A stretch of DNA of 20,703 nt from Prorocentrum cordatum (GCA_963575745.1 CAUYUJ010001449.1:68610-89312); one strand, 5' to 3'. Shown: positions 1 through 9,570, numbered from the stretch's first letter. Notes: generated by a model from the sequence alone, not told the origin. Made by a program: numbers and translations.

Positions 1-363
1 TCGTCCTTCAGCGGGTCGTCGACGTCGTGGAGGACAGCAGCCATGGCCTGGTAGAGGCAGCCACCCCTCGGCCGAACCCCTGCGCCAGCCCGCGTCGGGG
101 CTTGCGCCGCGAGGAGGTGAGGCCAACGAAGAGGGTGATGGCACACGTGCGAGTCCTTCTGGTGCGTCGACGGGGGGTTCGGCTACTCCTTCTCGGCCGC
201 CAGACTCACAGGAACCCCTGTGCGGCTGGGGTCCCCGACCCCAGGGCAGCCCGTGCAGGGGGTCGGGCGGAGGGCGCCGCGTGTTCTTCAACTGGGGCGG
301 CTCCTAGTTCGTCGGGTTCGGCGGTCAGAGTCGGGCCTGCTGACGACAGCTCGAAGCAGGGCG
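1..363 (+). other. Upstream part of the LINE, no intact frame
   Basis: GC-rich sequence before the recognisable endonuclease domain. Frame 3 is open from 27 to 407 but shows no domain I know. Short Pro/Gly/Ser-rich stretches in the other frames could be remains of a linker or first ORF. No start codon for the polyprotein can be defended, because the element seems to extend past the left edge. Confidence 0.4.
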
Positions 364-1761
364 GCATTTTTTTTCGGGCTGAATGCGAACGCGAGGAGCA
401 GCTTTGAGGGCATCCACGACTGGTACGCCGACAGCGGCCACAGTTTGGTGAAGCAGCTCGTGGGCGGCGAGGTTCCCCCGCCTCAGGTTTTCGCGATCCA
501 GGAGACCAGGCTGAAGGTGCAGACGGCCGAGGAGCGGGCCTACGGCTGGGGCAGCCACCATCGTCTTGCAGCCCAGTTAGGCCGCGCTGCTGCGACGGGA
601 TCTGGGCCGACAGAGAGCTCAGCCGGAGTCGCTCTCGCTGTGCAGCCTCACGTTCCCTCGTGTCCTGTGGCTCTGGAGGGGCCCCTTCAGCAGTTCAGCC
701 ACCGAGTGGTCGTCCGCAAGATCAACGCTGGTTTCCCTGGGGGACTTCTGGTTGCGCCGATCTACCTGGACGTGAAGGAGGGCCCGAAGGGGCCTGCGAA
801 CTGGGAGCTTCTCCAGGGTCTGGCGGTGTTTCTCCTGGGCCAGGGCTTTCCGTGGGTGATCCAGGGCGACTGGAACTGCGCGCCGGCTGAGTTGTCCGAG
901 TCGGGGTGGCTCAACACGGTCGTAGGTGCTATCTTCCAGCCGAGCGTGCCCACGCGCGTCACTAGGCACAAGGAGGTGGAGGAGGACGGGACAGAGAAGT
1001 GGGTCACGGTTGAGAGTGAGATCGGCTTCTTCGTAGGTGCTAAGGTCCTCAGGCATTGCATCCACAAGGTCGTGGCCCTCGAGTCGGCGTCGTCGTCGTC
1101 GCACGTGCCAGTGATATCTGTCTTCAAGGATCTCCTGGGGGCGGCCTCGTTCAGGAAGCCGAAGATGTTCAAGAAGTTCCCAGTGGCCCCTTGTATCGGC
1201 CCGCACTTGGCCCCGAGGTTGGCCGACTGGAGGTTCGGGCCCGACGAGGTCCCTGCTGACGTTCCTGGAGCCGTTCGGGAATGGTTTAACAATTCGGAGG
1301 CCTGGCTGGGGGTCTTCCACGACGTTCCTGATGAGCAGCGTGGTTCGTGCATGGGCCGCAGATTGGGTCCTCCGGTCTCGGTGGCGCCCCTGCGAACCCT
1401 CTGGGATCGAGGGGCTCGTCGGAAGTTCAGCCCGTTAACCACGTGCTGGATGGCTTTTCAGAGCTTGGCCCTCAGGGGCTCGAAGCTGGCGGCTGGTCCC
1501 CCTGGGCGTCGGGGCTGGGGGGCGGCCTCGCGCTGGGCTAGCGCACTTCAGGACATGATAGGTGCCATGTATGCCGAGGACCCCCCAGCCCCGCAGAAGC
1601 AGCAGGAGGGCGTGGAGCGCCCGTGCGAGCGGCAGTTGCGTGGCTTGATCGGTCAGATCAGCGAGGGCGTGTCGCAGCCAGACGACGAACTGTGGACGGG
1701 GCTGGCCTGCTTCGTCTCTTTTTTGCAGCGCGTGGATGCGCGCGAGCGTGGGCGCAAGTGA
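364..1761 (+). pseudogene. LINE endonuclease (EEP/APE-like) domain and linker, broken
   Basis: This segment would nick target DNA to prime reverse transcription. Visible motifs in order are LNANA (the Asn-containing opening of EEP domains), QETRL at about 499-513 (metal-binding Glu), GDWNCAP at about 865-885 (the GDxN catalytic block), SEIGFFV near 1015-1035 in the place of the usual S.IDYF block, and SHVPV near 1098-1112 (catalytic His). The Asp expected in the S.IDYF block is Gly here, so activity is unlikely even if the frame were intact. The segment runs on through a linker to an in-frame TGA at 1759-1761. The same frame continues after the TGA, so the stop is a nonsense change and not a natural end. 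The start is set by the first recognisable domain residues, not by a start codon. Confidence 0.8.
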
Positions 1762-3855
1762 AGGACCTGGGCTAAGGAAGCGGTTTTGACAGGGGGGAAG
1801 GCTGCGCACGCCTATGCCAAGAAGAGGCGCGCTTCCCCATCCAGCGTCCTGGATCCCTCGGGCCTCCCTGTGAACGGATATGATGCCATCGCCCAGCTCC
1901 TCGACGAGTGGCTGCCGATGTGGGCGCCGCCTGGGCGCGAAGCTGTGGACCCTGTTTCGTGGGACATAGGCGACAGCCAGCTTCCCCCGATATCCTTGGA
2001 GCCGTTTCAGGGCTGCTGTAGGTCTTACTCTGAAGGTGCAGGGCTCGGCTGGGACCAGTTCCACCCTAAGTTGATTTTGCAGCTGCCCCTAGAGTGCCAG
2101 GTCGGGTTCTTGAGGGTTATCCAGGCCTTCGAGGATCGCCCGTCTTGGATGTTAGAGCTGGTTACCAATATTGTTTTTAGTCCGAAGCTCGGCCCATCGG
2201 GCTACTGTGCCTGTTCATGAAACTCTGGAGTAAGCTCAGACAACCCTTGTGCAGGGAGTGGGGGAGGGCTCACAACATGGGGTTCTTCTGGGGGAGCGGG
2301 CCCACGACGACGTGCGAGAGGGCCGGGTGGGCCCGCAACTTGCTAGGCGCGTTCTGCAGAGCGATCGGCACGGACAGTGCGACAGTATTGCTGGATCTTA
2401 AGAAGTTATGAGCATGTGCGACATGCTGATCTTTTTGCGGCTGCCAGGCAGTTCGGATTCAACTTGAAGCTTCTCAGGGGTCTGGTGACGATCTACTCTG
2501 TGTTCAGGACATTGGTGTATGATGGGGCGGTCTCGGATTTTCTGCAGGCTACGGGGGCTATCATGCGGGGTGTTCGGCAGCGACGACGCTAGCGAAGCTC
2601 CTTCTAATTTGCCCTCGTCTCCTCGGTGGTCCACGGCAGGCCCCGGGTGCAGGTGCGTAACGTAGTCGACGACGTGACTCTGCAGTGCTGCGGCCCCCGC
2701 CAGCTGGTGTCGGACCAGCTGCCCGCGGCGGTGAAGCGCATCCGTGTTTTTTTCGGCGAGCTCGAGCTCCCAGTGCACATGTCGAAGTGCAAGTGCTTGG
2801 CCAGCGGCTCGGAGCTAGCGAGCGCCCTTGGGGGGCGGCGGTCCCTTCCAGCCTCAGGTAAAGTCGACGCAGCGCGTAACCTCGGCGCGGATGCGAATCT
2901 CGGGGCGCTGCGTAGAGTAGGAGGCATCGCCAGGGGACGCTGGGAGAATGCTACACGGTCTTCGAGGCGCTTGGTCAACCTGCGTGAAACTGGCGCGGGC
3001 AGCAAGTGGATCCAGCGAGGGGGCCCGACGGCTTCCGCTCTGTGGGGTGTGTGCGTGGCGGGGGATCCGCCCGCGGAGTTGCGCCTGCTGAGGGTTGCAG
3101 CCAGTGAGAGTCTTGGCAGATATCCTCGGGGGGCCTCGATTGGGCTCAGGATGTATTCGTATCGGGGCGGTCGTCGAGTTGATCCATGGGTTATCGCTCT
3201 GGGCCGGGTTGCAGCCCAGTGGGGTTCGGCGTGCTGGGAAGGTAGCCCCAAGCCCCAGATCCTCAACGAGACTTTAGAGTTGGCCCGTGTCAGGTGCTCG
3301 GAGTCCATGCGGCCTTGGGTAGCAGCAGCGTCGCCAGCAGATGTCTATCTCTTGATGGTTGAGGGCGTCGGCTGGGGCATCCCCTCGGCCGCGATGTTGA
3401 CGACTGACGGGGGCTCCGTGCTGAACCTAGTCAGGCTGAGCCCAGCTGCGGTGCGCAGGCTGGCCGAGGAAGGAGTGGGGCGCGAGTCTGATAGGCTCTC
3501 GCTCAAGGTTTTTTCTTGCCCCTGGACGCTCCCGATTTTTTGGAGTAGCCTGGGGCCCCTGCTCCACGGGACTTCGCGGAGCTGGACCTCGCGCCAGCAG
3601 CGGGCCTTGAGGGCCCTGGTCTCGGGGGCGTGGTGGTCCCAGGCCTGCTTGCGCAAACGGGGGTGCGCAGCGCGAGGGGCGTGTGCAGCGTGTGGGCACC
3701 CTGACGGCTCGTTGTGGCACAAGTGTTTCGAGTGTGATGCCCGCGCCGCTCTGCGGCGGGACCGTGCTTCCCCGAGCTTGCAGAGGCGGGCCCAGAGGGT
3801 GAACGCTTGGAGCCTTGAAGCGGGGGAACTTTTTTGCCAGGGGCGTGTTCCCTGA
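1762..3855 (+). pseudogene. LINE reverse transcriptase region, frameshifted
   Basis: RNA-directed DNA polymerase part of the LINE. After the TGA at 1759 the frame continues through GLGWDQFHPK (pre-catalytic RT region), then shifts near 2185 into a frame that reads RPIGLLCLFMKLWSKLRQP. Motif A is LLDLKK followed by YEHV, split by a one-base shift near 2405. Motif B (ATGAIM, then CSAATTLAK) is split by a shift near 2565. Motif C is VVDDVTLQ, with the two Asp codons at 2668-2673. The thumb and connector follow in one open frame to 3855. A Cys/His cluster of the form CAACGH...HKCFEC lies at 3682-3735, in the position where LINEs often carry a zinc knuckle before RNase H. At least four frame changes make this a pseudogene. 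Confidence 0.85.
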
Positions 3856-4475
3856 TCCCAGCCCTGTGTTTGAGCTTCCCGAGTGTATGCCTGGCCAGCA
3901 AACGATCCATTGGTTTCAGCGGCCCGAGTCGGGCTACATGTCTGGCCTTCTGTTCCTGGACGGGTCCGCGCTCTTTCCGAGCCCCGGGGCGCTTTCCAGG
4001 GCTGGCTGGTCAGTTGTCAGTTGTGGCGGGTTTGGCCAGGTCCTGGCGGCGGCTTATGGGCCCGTGCCGCAGGGCCAGGCCCCCTTCCAGTCGTCGAGGG
4101 AGGCTGAGGATTTTGCGGTGCGAATGTTTGCCCAAGTTGCGATGCCGCCCGTCGATCTCTACATGTATTGTAAAGGCACGGTGTCGACGCTGTGGGCGGG
4201 CCCTGGTGCGGGCTCGGGAGCCGAGAATCCCAGAGCCCACATGTGGGTTCCTTTGCTGGGCGGCGTTTGAGCCGAAGGGTTTCACGGCTCACAAGACGAA
4301 GGCCCATGGCAGCATGGTAGATGCACAGAATGATCGCACCACTCCTTGGGAGAAGCGCGGCAACGACGCCGCCGACGAATTCGCGAAGCGTGGTGCCACC
4401 CTCCACGGAGTGGGGGAGAGTGAGTGCCACCTCTGGCGTGGCCTGGTCGAGGCTGCTCGTGAGGTGGGTCGGTGG
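3815..4475 (+). pseudogene. LINE RNase H domain, frameshifted
   Basis: The domain would remove the RNA strand of the RNA-DNA hybrid. The first catalytic Asp is in LFLDGSAL (codon 3959-3961) and the Glu is in SREAEDFAV (4106-4108). The third acidic position expected before CKGTV (about 4170) is Tyr, so a catalytic residue seems lost. The frame then ends at 4270. The C-terminal half (KTKAH at about 4293, GNDAADEFAK at 4359-4388) is in the next frame. The His and Asp of that half match the usual RNase H ending. It overlaps the end of the RT segment by a frame change near 3830. Confidence 0.75.
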
Positions 4476-4873
4476 AGTGGGCGGTTGCATGCGTTTGTGG
4501 GGGACGGAGAGTGGAGTTGTATGCGGCAGGCAGAGGGCGGGCGCAGGCGCCGCCCGAGGCGCAGCCCGCCGCAGTTCTTGCCCCTGCCCCCGCGGCTGCG
4601 CCTGCGAGTGTCCCCGCGGTGCAGGCGCCAGCTGAGAGTTTCGAGGCCTATCGTGACATGGGTTACTCTTTCAACGGCCACCCGATGCTGCATGCTACTG
4701 TTAATGCGCGGTCGGGCCGTGAGGATGGCAAGGCCATCACTTTCCGCTGTGCTTGCGGGGCCTTTTTTTTCAGCGTGGAGCGGCCAAGTCGAGCTCTTCT
4801 TAGGCCGTGCCTCCGAGAGTGTGCGGCTGCGGGTTTGAGGCGGCAGCTGGCGCAGATCAAGGTTGGCAGGTAG
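4472..4873 (+). pseudogene. LINE C-terminal Ala/Pro linker and Cys-rich end
   Basis: After a further frame change the reading continues as an Ala/Pro-rich linker and then a short domain with FRCACGAFFF (about 4742-4771), two more Cys in RPCLREC, and a stop at 4871-4873. The spacing suggests a CxC...C...C zinc-binding end. I have the impression of similar ends on other dinoflagellate LINEs, but that is recalled and not checked. The frame is intact across this domain, which suggests the decay is recent or uneven. Confidence 0.55.
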
Positions 4874-5270
4874 CCGTCTGGCAAGGAAGGTCTGAAGGAC
4901 CTGACCTTGAACCCCCCGAGGGTGTGCCGCACGCGGTGCGGGTGCGGCTTGCCGCAATTTTTGGCCCTGCTGACTCTGCCCCGAGCGCCTCGACTCAGGA
5001 CGTGGGGGGAGTTGGGCTTCGGGGGTAGAGTGCCTTGGGGGGGATGACGTCCTGAGCTGAGGTGCTGAGGGCCTTCGGCCTCCTGGAGGGGGACCTTCCA
5101 ACCATCCGTGCTGATGGGTGCCGCCTCGCGCGGAAGGAGGCCGAAGAGGGGCCCGAAGAGCCCCTGGAGGGGGATTTTGAGGAGGCTTCCCAAGGGTCGG
5201 AGGCCTCCGACGCCGAGCGATAGCTCAACTTGACTGGCTTCAGGCCGCTTGCTCATCTCATCTCATCTCA
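4874..5270 (+). other. LINE 3' region with acidic tail frame and CTCAT-type terminus
   Basis: After the stop at 4871-4873 there is about 350 bp with an open acidic stretch (5056-5223, rich in Glu, Asp, Ala and Ser) ending in TAG at 5221-5223. A non-coding piece follows, then three to four CTCAT units at about 5252-5270. The acidic frame may be a second natural C-terminus or coincidence. The CTCAT units look like the simple-repeat 3' tail found on LINEs without poly(A). Confidence 0.5.
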
Positions 5271-6093
5271 CCTCCTCCTCCTCTTCCTCCTCCTCTCCTC
5301 GTCCTCCTCCTCCTCCTCCTCCTCCTCCTCCTCCTCCCCTCCTCCTCCTCCTCCTCCTCCTCCTCCTCCTCCTCCTCCTCCTCCTCCTTCTCCTTCTTCT
5401 CCTCCTCCTCCTCCTCCTCCTCCTCCTCCCTCCTCCTCCTCTCCTCCCCTCCTCCTCCTCCTCCTCCTCCTCCTCCTCTCCTCTCTCCTCCTCCTCCTCC
5501 TCCTCCTCCTCCTCTCCCTCCTCCTCCTCCTCCTCCTCCTCCTCCTCATCCTCCTCCTCCCCCCCCCCCGTCCTCCTCCTCCTCTCCTCTCCTCCTCCTC
5601 CTCCTCCTCCTCCTCCTCCTCCTCCTCCTCCTCCTCCTCCTCCTCCTCCCCCTCCTCCTCCATCTCCTCCTCCTCCTCCTCCTCCTCCTCCTCCTCCCTC
5701 CTCCTCCTCCTCCTCCTCCTCTCCTCCTCCTCCTCCTCCTCCTCCTCCTCCTCCTCCTCCTCCTCCTCCTCCTCCTCCTCCTCCTCCTCCTCCTCCCCCT
5801 CCCCCTCCTCCTCCTCCTCCTCCTCCTCCTCCTCCTCCTCCTCCTCCCCCCCTCCTCCTCCTCCTCCTCCTCCTCCTCCTCCTCCTCCTTCTCCTTCCTT
5901 CTCCTCCTCCTCCTCTCCTCCTCCTCCTCCTCCTCCTCCATCCTCCTCCTCCTCCTCCTCCTCCTCCTCCTCCTCCTCCCTCCTCCTCTCCCTCCTCCTC
6001 CTCCTCCTCCTCCTCCTCATCCTCCTCCTCCCCCCCCCCGCCGTCCTCCTCCTCCTCCTCCTCCTCTCCTCCTCCTCCTCCTCCTCCTCATCC
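5271..6093. repeat. Long (CCT)n microsatellite, ~820 bp
   Basis: Nearly pure CCT/CTC triplets with occasional CCC, CAT and TTCT interruptions. All six frames are open for long distances, giving Ser, Leu, Pro, Glu, Gly or Arg runs with no protein meaning. It begins directly after the CTCAT terminus of the LINE. Confidence 0.97.
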
Positions 6094-6111
6094 GCCTCTA
6101 CCCTTCGCTCG

Positions 6112-6240
6112 TTTTTTCTTTTTTGGGGCCTCCTGGGCGGCCTTCGTCACCACCGCCGGATTTGCCTCGAAATTCTGGTCAGAACGCACTCCGGGAGAGG
6201 TCTGGGGAGTAGCGGTATCGGTACCTCTTGCTCTCCCCAG
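6112..6240 (+). repeat. Dispersed repeat family A, copy 1
   Basis: Shares with 6705-6855 a T-rich start, a GGCCTC...CCTTCGTC/CCTCGCC block, a GGATTTGCCTCGAAATTCTG-type block and a GGAGTAGCGGTATCGGTA block. It ends in a pyrimidine stretch and CCCCAGG. I estimate about 75-80% identity to the 6705 copy by eye. Confidence 0.75.
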
Positions 6241-6544
6241 GAACGCGCAGCAAAAGCCAGGTGCGCTTCGTCAGGGTACCCTGCGCTTCTTCGCTCCGCG
6301 CGCTGCGTGGTGACTCCCAGCGGCCGTGGAAGGATTTGCTGCGTGCAGGGCGCTCCAGGTTTCCTCTCCGGTGCACCTCGCGCGCGGGTTCTGAGGGTTG
6401 GGTTTCTTGCGACGGTTTCTTGCGACCGCGCCCGCACTGCTGCGTTCGGATGTCGCCACGTAGGAAGGGCGAGAGCAGGGAGTGTGAGATAGGGGAGAGG
6501 TGCCTATGCCCAGACATCCAACGTCTTGACAAACATCCATACTG
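6241..6544. other. No gene recognised
   Basis: GC-rich unique-looking DNA. A 105-residue frame (6228-6545, plus) is open but has no motif I know and starts inside a repeat. I see no tandem repeats. Confidence 0.5.
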
Positions 6545-6655
6545 AGGTTTTTCGCCATTCTTGCCTTCTTGGGGCCCTCGCCAGGCGCCAGGGTCGCAAA
6601 ACAACGACTCAGGAAGAAAGTCCGGCCTCGGGAAAGGGGTCGGGACTTCCCCTTG
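6545..6655 (+). repeat. Dispersed repeat family A, related copy 2
   Basis: T-rich start, GGGGCCCTCGCC block, then GGAAAGGGGTCGGGACTTCC near its end. It matches the reverse complement of 9125-9245 over most of its length, and shares the closing GGGGTCGGGACTT block with 11870-11990. Confidence 0.65.
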
Positions 6656-6704
6656 GACCGTGTAATTGAAAAAGCAGGACACCGCATCTCTGCGGATATC
6701 GTCT

Positions 6705-6855
6705 TTTTTGCTTCGTTTTCGCCTTTTTGGCCTCTCTGGAGGCCCTCGCCGCCACGGCTGGATTCGCCTCGAAGTTCTGGTCAGACCGCACCCCGCCAGA
6801 GGTCCTGGGAGTAGCGGTATCGGTATCGTTTTTTTTTTCCTTCTCCCCCCAGTGG
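6705..6855 (+). repeat. Dispersed repeat family A, copy 3
   Basis: Close relative of 6112-6240 in the same orientation, with the same GAAGTTCTGGTCAGA-type and GTAGCGGTATCGGTATCG blocks. It is followed by a run of T and C and CCCCCCAG, which resembles a 3' splice site. Confidence 0.75.
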
Positions 6856-7109
6856 GCGAGACACATATCCGTGTCCACGGCCTTGCGTGCTGAGCCCCTG
6901 GGCCGCGGCCCCATGGATGCGGAGCACGTTTTGCAGATGTCCTGCGCGGAACGTTTTGGAGGATCGCGCCCCCCAATCCAGACCGCGAGGGCGTGCTTAT
7001 GAATACATTCGCCGCTCGTGAATAAGGACGGCTTCCCTTGGGAAGACCAAGGGCTTTCAGTGGGCAGCGGCAGGGGTGATAGCTATCCGCCACAAAGATA
7101 CGTACGAAA
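6856..7109. other. No gene recognised
   Basis: GC-rich spacer between a family A repeat and the inverted-repeat block. Short open frames only, with no motif. Confidence 0.45.
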
Positions 7110-8175
7110 GAGCGCGCTCGTGGAGCACTCCTTACTAAAAGCAGGGCCCCAGCTTCAAGCTACCCCCCCACCCTTGGAAAAGGGGTGCGCTTCTGAAGCT
7201 CCCCCCCCTCCCCCCCCTTTTGTGGGCATTTTTTAGCTGGGGGGCCCTTGCTAAAAGGGAGGGGGGCTTGGAAGCTACCACCCCTCCCCCTTTTCGGGAC
7301 CCGATGTCAGCCCGGGGGGCTCTCCTTTCCAAAAGGATATTGTTGTTGGGGGGTGCCTGGCTAAGGGGGCGGGGGCTTGGAAGCTACCGCCCATCCCCTC
7401 CTTTTCGGGGCCCGGGGCAAGCCCCGGCTCCCCTTTCCCAAGTGGGGGTCTTCCGCAGCTACCCCCCCTCCTCCTGTTGGCATTTCCAGCTGGAGGGCCC
7501 TTCTGCTTTTCGGTGCCTTTTTGGTTTTCGGCGCCCCTGTTGTTTTCGGCACATTCTTGGTTTGAGGCGCCGTTTTGGTTTGCGGTGCCCGTTTCGGGTT
7601 CTTCTGTTTTGGGCGGCCTTTTGGCTTCCAGGTTCCGTTTTGAAGTTCGACGCTTCTTTGGTTTTCGGCGCCCTTTTGGGTTTTGGCGCCCCGCTGGTTT
7701 TCGGCGCCCTTTTGGTTCTCGGCGCCGCTCTGGTTTTCGGCGCTCTGTTGGTTTCGGGCTCATCGTTGGTTTTCGGTGCCCCGCTGGTTTCAGTTTTTTG
7801 GTTTTCGGCGCCTCTGTGGTTTTCGGCGCCTTGTCGTTTTCGCTGTTTGCTTTTCGGCGCCCTTTGTGTTTTCGGCGCTCATTGGTTTTCGGCGCTCTCA
7901 TGGTTGTCTGCGCTCTTTTGGTGTTCGGCGCCCCTTTGGTTTTCGGCGCTCCTTTGGGAAAGGGAGGGGGGGGAAGATAACTCCTGGAGCGCCAGAGGAG
8001 GGGAGGAGGGGGGGGTAGCTTCCGCAGGGCGGAAGATTTTGGAGGGAGGGAGGGCGGGTGGGGGTGGGCAGCTCCCGAGGGGCGGAAAAAGAGGGGGGGG
8101 GCTTCGGGCAGGGGAGGTCCAGGGGGGGGTAGTTAAGGGGGACCCCCCCATTGGGAGTGCTCCACGGGCGCGTTC
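7110..8175. mobile_element. Inverted-repeat-bounded block, possible non-autonomous element
   Basis: The ends 7110-7131 and 8154-8175 are inverted copies (20 of 22 positions by eye; core GGAGTGCTCCACG). Inside them, the left arm (about 7145-7500) has degenerate repeats of a CTTGGAAGCTACC-type motif with C-rich and G-rich runs (for example 7267-7279, 7376-7388 and near 7450). The right arm (about 7970-8150) carries the same motif reversed (GGGGGGTAGCTTCC at about 8010-8023). The centre is an 18-bp minisatellite. No transposase frame is present. I could not find a clear target-site duplication, so mobility is inference; a large palindromic rearrangement is the alternative. Confidence 0.55.
7506..7957. 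repeat. 18-bp minisatellite (GGTTTTCGGCGCCCCTTT-like)
   Basis: About 20 or more diverged units of roughly 18 bp, core GGTTTTCGGCGCC, many exactly 18 bp long and some shortened. Since 18 is a multiple of three the frames stay open and give six-residue repeats such as LVFGAP or WFSAPF. That openness is not evidence of a protein. Confidence 0.9.
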
Positions 8176-8959
8176 TCTCATATGTGCAGAGACACTTCCC
8201 ATGGGATTGCTCCCAGACCTCAGGGGGTGCTGCTGCGTATACATCACCTCTAAAAGTCAACGGTGTTCTAAACCGCCGCCCTTCTGGAAGGCACAAGGGC
8301 AACTCCACGGCGGGTGTCCGAGTACATGGCTTCGTGGCACAATTCGGCTCAGGGGGGAACGCATCGCCCCCCCAGCGCGAATCTATCGCCAATGGAGGTC
8401 TGATAACCCACCCCACCCAGGAACGTGTCGTTTCGCAATCGAGGCTCTGCCGCCGATCTATCGGCGATGTCCTGCCGATTCAGGGTCAATGTTTGCCCAC
8501 CCCGAGCTAGTTCTTCCTATCGCTTCACTCAGACTTTTCAGAAGCGGTCGGCCCCTTTGGAAACCACGCCTTGCCTTCCTCCTGTGGGGTGGTGATCTTC
8601 TTGAACGGATTTCCTCTGGCCCTGACTCGTCTTGCCAAGGAGGAGCATGTTCCCAAGGCCGTCTGGAGTGCTCTGGTGCCGCCGTCGGCTTTACACGCCG
8701 AGAGGAGAGCCCCTGCTCGATTCACCGTGCCCCGTGGTGAAGGCCGAATCGGGGAGAGGGAAGGAAACCGAGACAGGGAGAGAGCGCGCGCCGATGCTCA
8801 GCAGCATGAACAGTCAGGGCACAGTCAAGCCATGAGCCGCTGTGAACCGATCAATCGATCTCTCTGGGGTCGTCGCTTCTACGGTCAGGGCCCTTGTCGT
8901 TCGATGACGCCGGGTCAGAGCGCTTTCTAAGCCAAGAGGTACGAGGTGGAAGGGTATTA
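8176..8959. other. No gene recognised
   Basis: Less repetitive DNA with a 119-residue plus frame (8571-8930) that has no motif I know. Small palindromes include GCCGATCTATCGGC (about 8453-8466). I would not annotate a gene without transcript evidence. Confidence 0.4.
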
Positions 8960-9066
8960 GTGGACCTCCCAGGAATCCCACACTCGCCGTCCTGCTGCTC
9001 CTCGCTCCTCCTCCTCCTCCTCCTGCTGCTCTTCGCTCCCCCTCCAGCAGTCGAAGTCCGCAAGCC
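8960..9066 (-). repeat. Partial repeat related to 9125-9277
   Basis: CCCAGGAATCCC near 8969 and CCAGCAGTCGAAGTCCGCA near 9044 recur as CCCAGGAATCCC near 9133 and CCAGCGGTCGAGGTCGGCA near 9255. The interior differs: here it is largely a TCC/TGC triplet stretch. This suggests a local duplication of a repeat whose middle was replaced. Confidence 0.45.
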
Positions 9067-9124
9067 CTAACAGGTGGAGACGTAGAACCTGTACCTGACC
9101 TGGGCATCCGATGCCTTGTTTTTT

Positions 9125-9245
9125 CTTACGGGGCCCCCAGGAATCCCGACCCTTTGCCCACGGCTGGTTCTCGTCCCGAGCCGTTTTTGGGCGGCCCTGG
9201 GGCCCGGTGAGGGCCCTTTGAGGCCGAAGATGGCGGAACGCCTTC
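9125..9245 (-). repeat. Dispersed repeat family A, related copy 4 (reverse)
   Basis: Its reverse complement follows 6545-6655 almost block for block: CCGCCATCTTCGGCCTC, GGGCCCTC, CCAGGG, AAAACG.CTC.GGA and AAAGGGTCGGGA. This shows the family occurs in both orientations. Confidence 0.65.
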
Positions 9246-9308
9246 CCCAGACTCCAGCGGTCGAGGTCGGCACCGCCCGTGCCTCCTCCGACGCTTCGGG
9301 CCGGCCAG

Positions 9309-9432
9309 GTGTGTGCGCACGCTCGCGATGGCGACGCCGACGCGGCCTTTGCGCTGCTGAGCCGGTTGGAGGCTCGCGGTGGCGGCGGGGCGGAGGTGCC
9401 GCCTCTCGTCTTCGAGGAGACGGGCGGCGCAG
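9309..9432 (+). CDS. Isolated PPR-like exon (fragment)
   Basis: Read from 9309 in phase 0 the piece gives CAHARDGDADAAFALLSRL followed by a Gly-rich stretch. This is the two-helix pattern of a pentatricopeptide repeat (Ala/Arg-Gly-Asp turn, then A..LL..L). PPR proteins bind RNA in organelles. A 3' splice-like CCGGCCAG ends at 9308, and a GC-type 5' site (GCGCAG|GCAGGG) would end the exon at 9432; dinoflagellates accept GC and GA donors. I cannot connect it in phase to the exons at 12.56-18.98 kb, so it may be part of another PPR gene upstream or a relic. The second half of the exon fits the repeat less well. Confidence 0.4.
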
Positions 9433-9464
9433 GCAGGGACCCAGATTTCCGACGATAGTTATTT

Positions 9465-9489
9465 TTGTTGCTATTGTTGGTGTTCTTGG

Positions 9490-9555
<66 letters not shown>

Positions 9556-9570
9556 GGTGGCGGTGGTTGT

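Larger units (their letters stand above)
1..5270 (+). mobile_element. Decayed non-LTR (LINE) retrotransposon, nearly full length
   Basis: Plus-strand reading segments line up in the order expected of a LINE polyprotein: endonuclease/exonuclease/phosphatase (EEP) domain, reverse transcriptase, a Cys/His cluster, RNase H, and a C-terminal Cys-rich end. The order is kept but the frame is not. I see an in-frame TGA at 1759-1761, shifts near 2185, 2405, 2565, 2610, 3830 and 4260, and another in 4470-4600. Such a copy could not make an active polyprotein, so it is a fossil. The 5' end is probably outside the window. The 3' end is marked by a short CTCAT-type repeat (5252-5270) followed directly by CCT microsatellite DNA. 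Family assignment rests on domain order and motif recognition, not on a search. Confidence 0.85.

Noticed and set aside
5230-6492. 420-residue plus frame and the 354- and 250-residue frames in the CCT array
   Set aside because: Pure translation of a microsatellite (Ser, Leu, Pro, Glu, Arg, Gly runs) with no domain and no frame preference.
7220-8740. 506-residue plus frame with LVFGAP repeats
   Set aside because: The frame follows the 18-bp minisatellite and G-rich arms of the inverted-repeat block. There is no signal peptide or domain, and other frames are equally open there.
8571-8930. 119-residue plus frame as a gene
   Set aside because: No motif, no convincing start context, and low-complexity Arg/Glu content in its second half.
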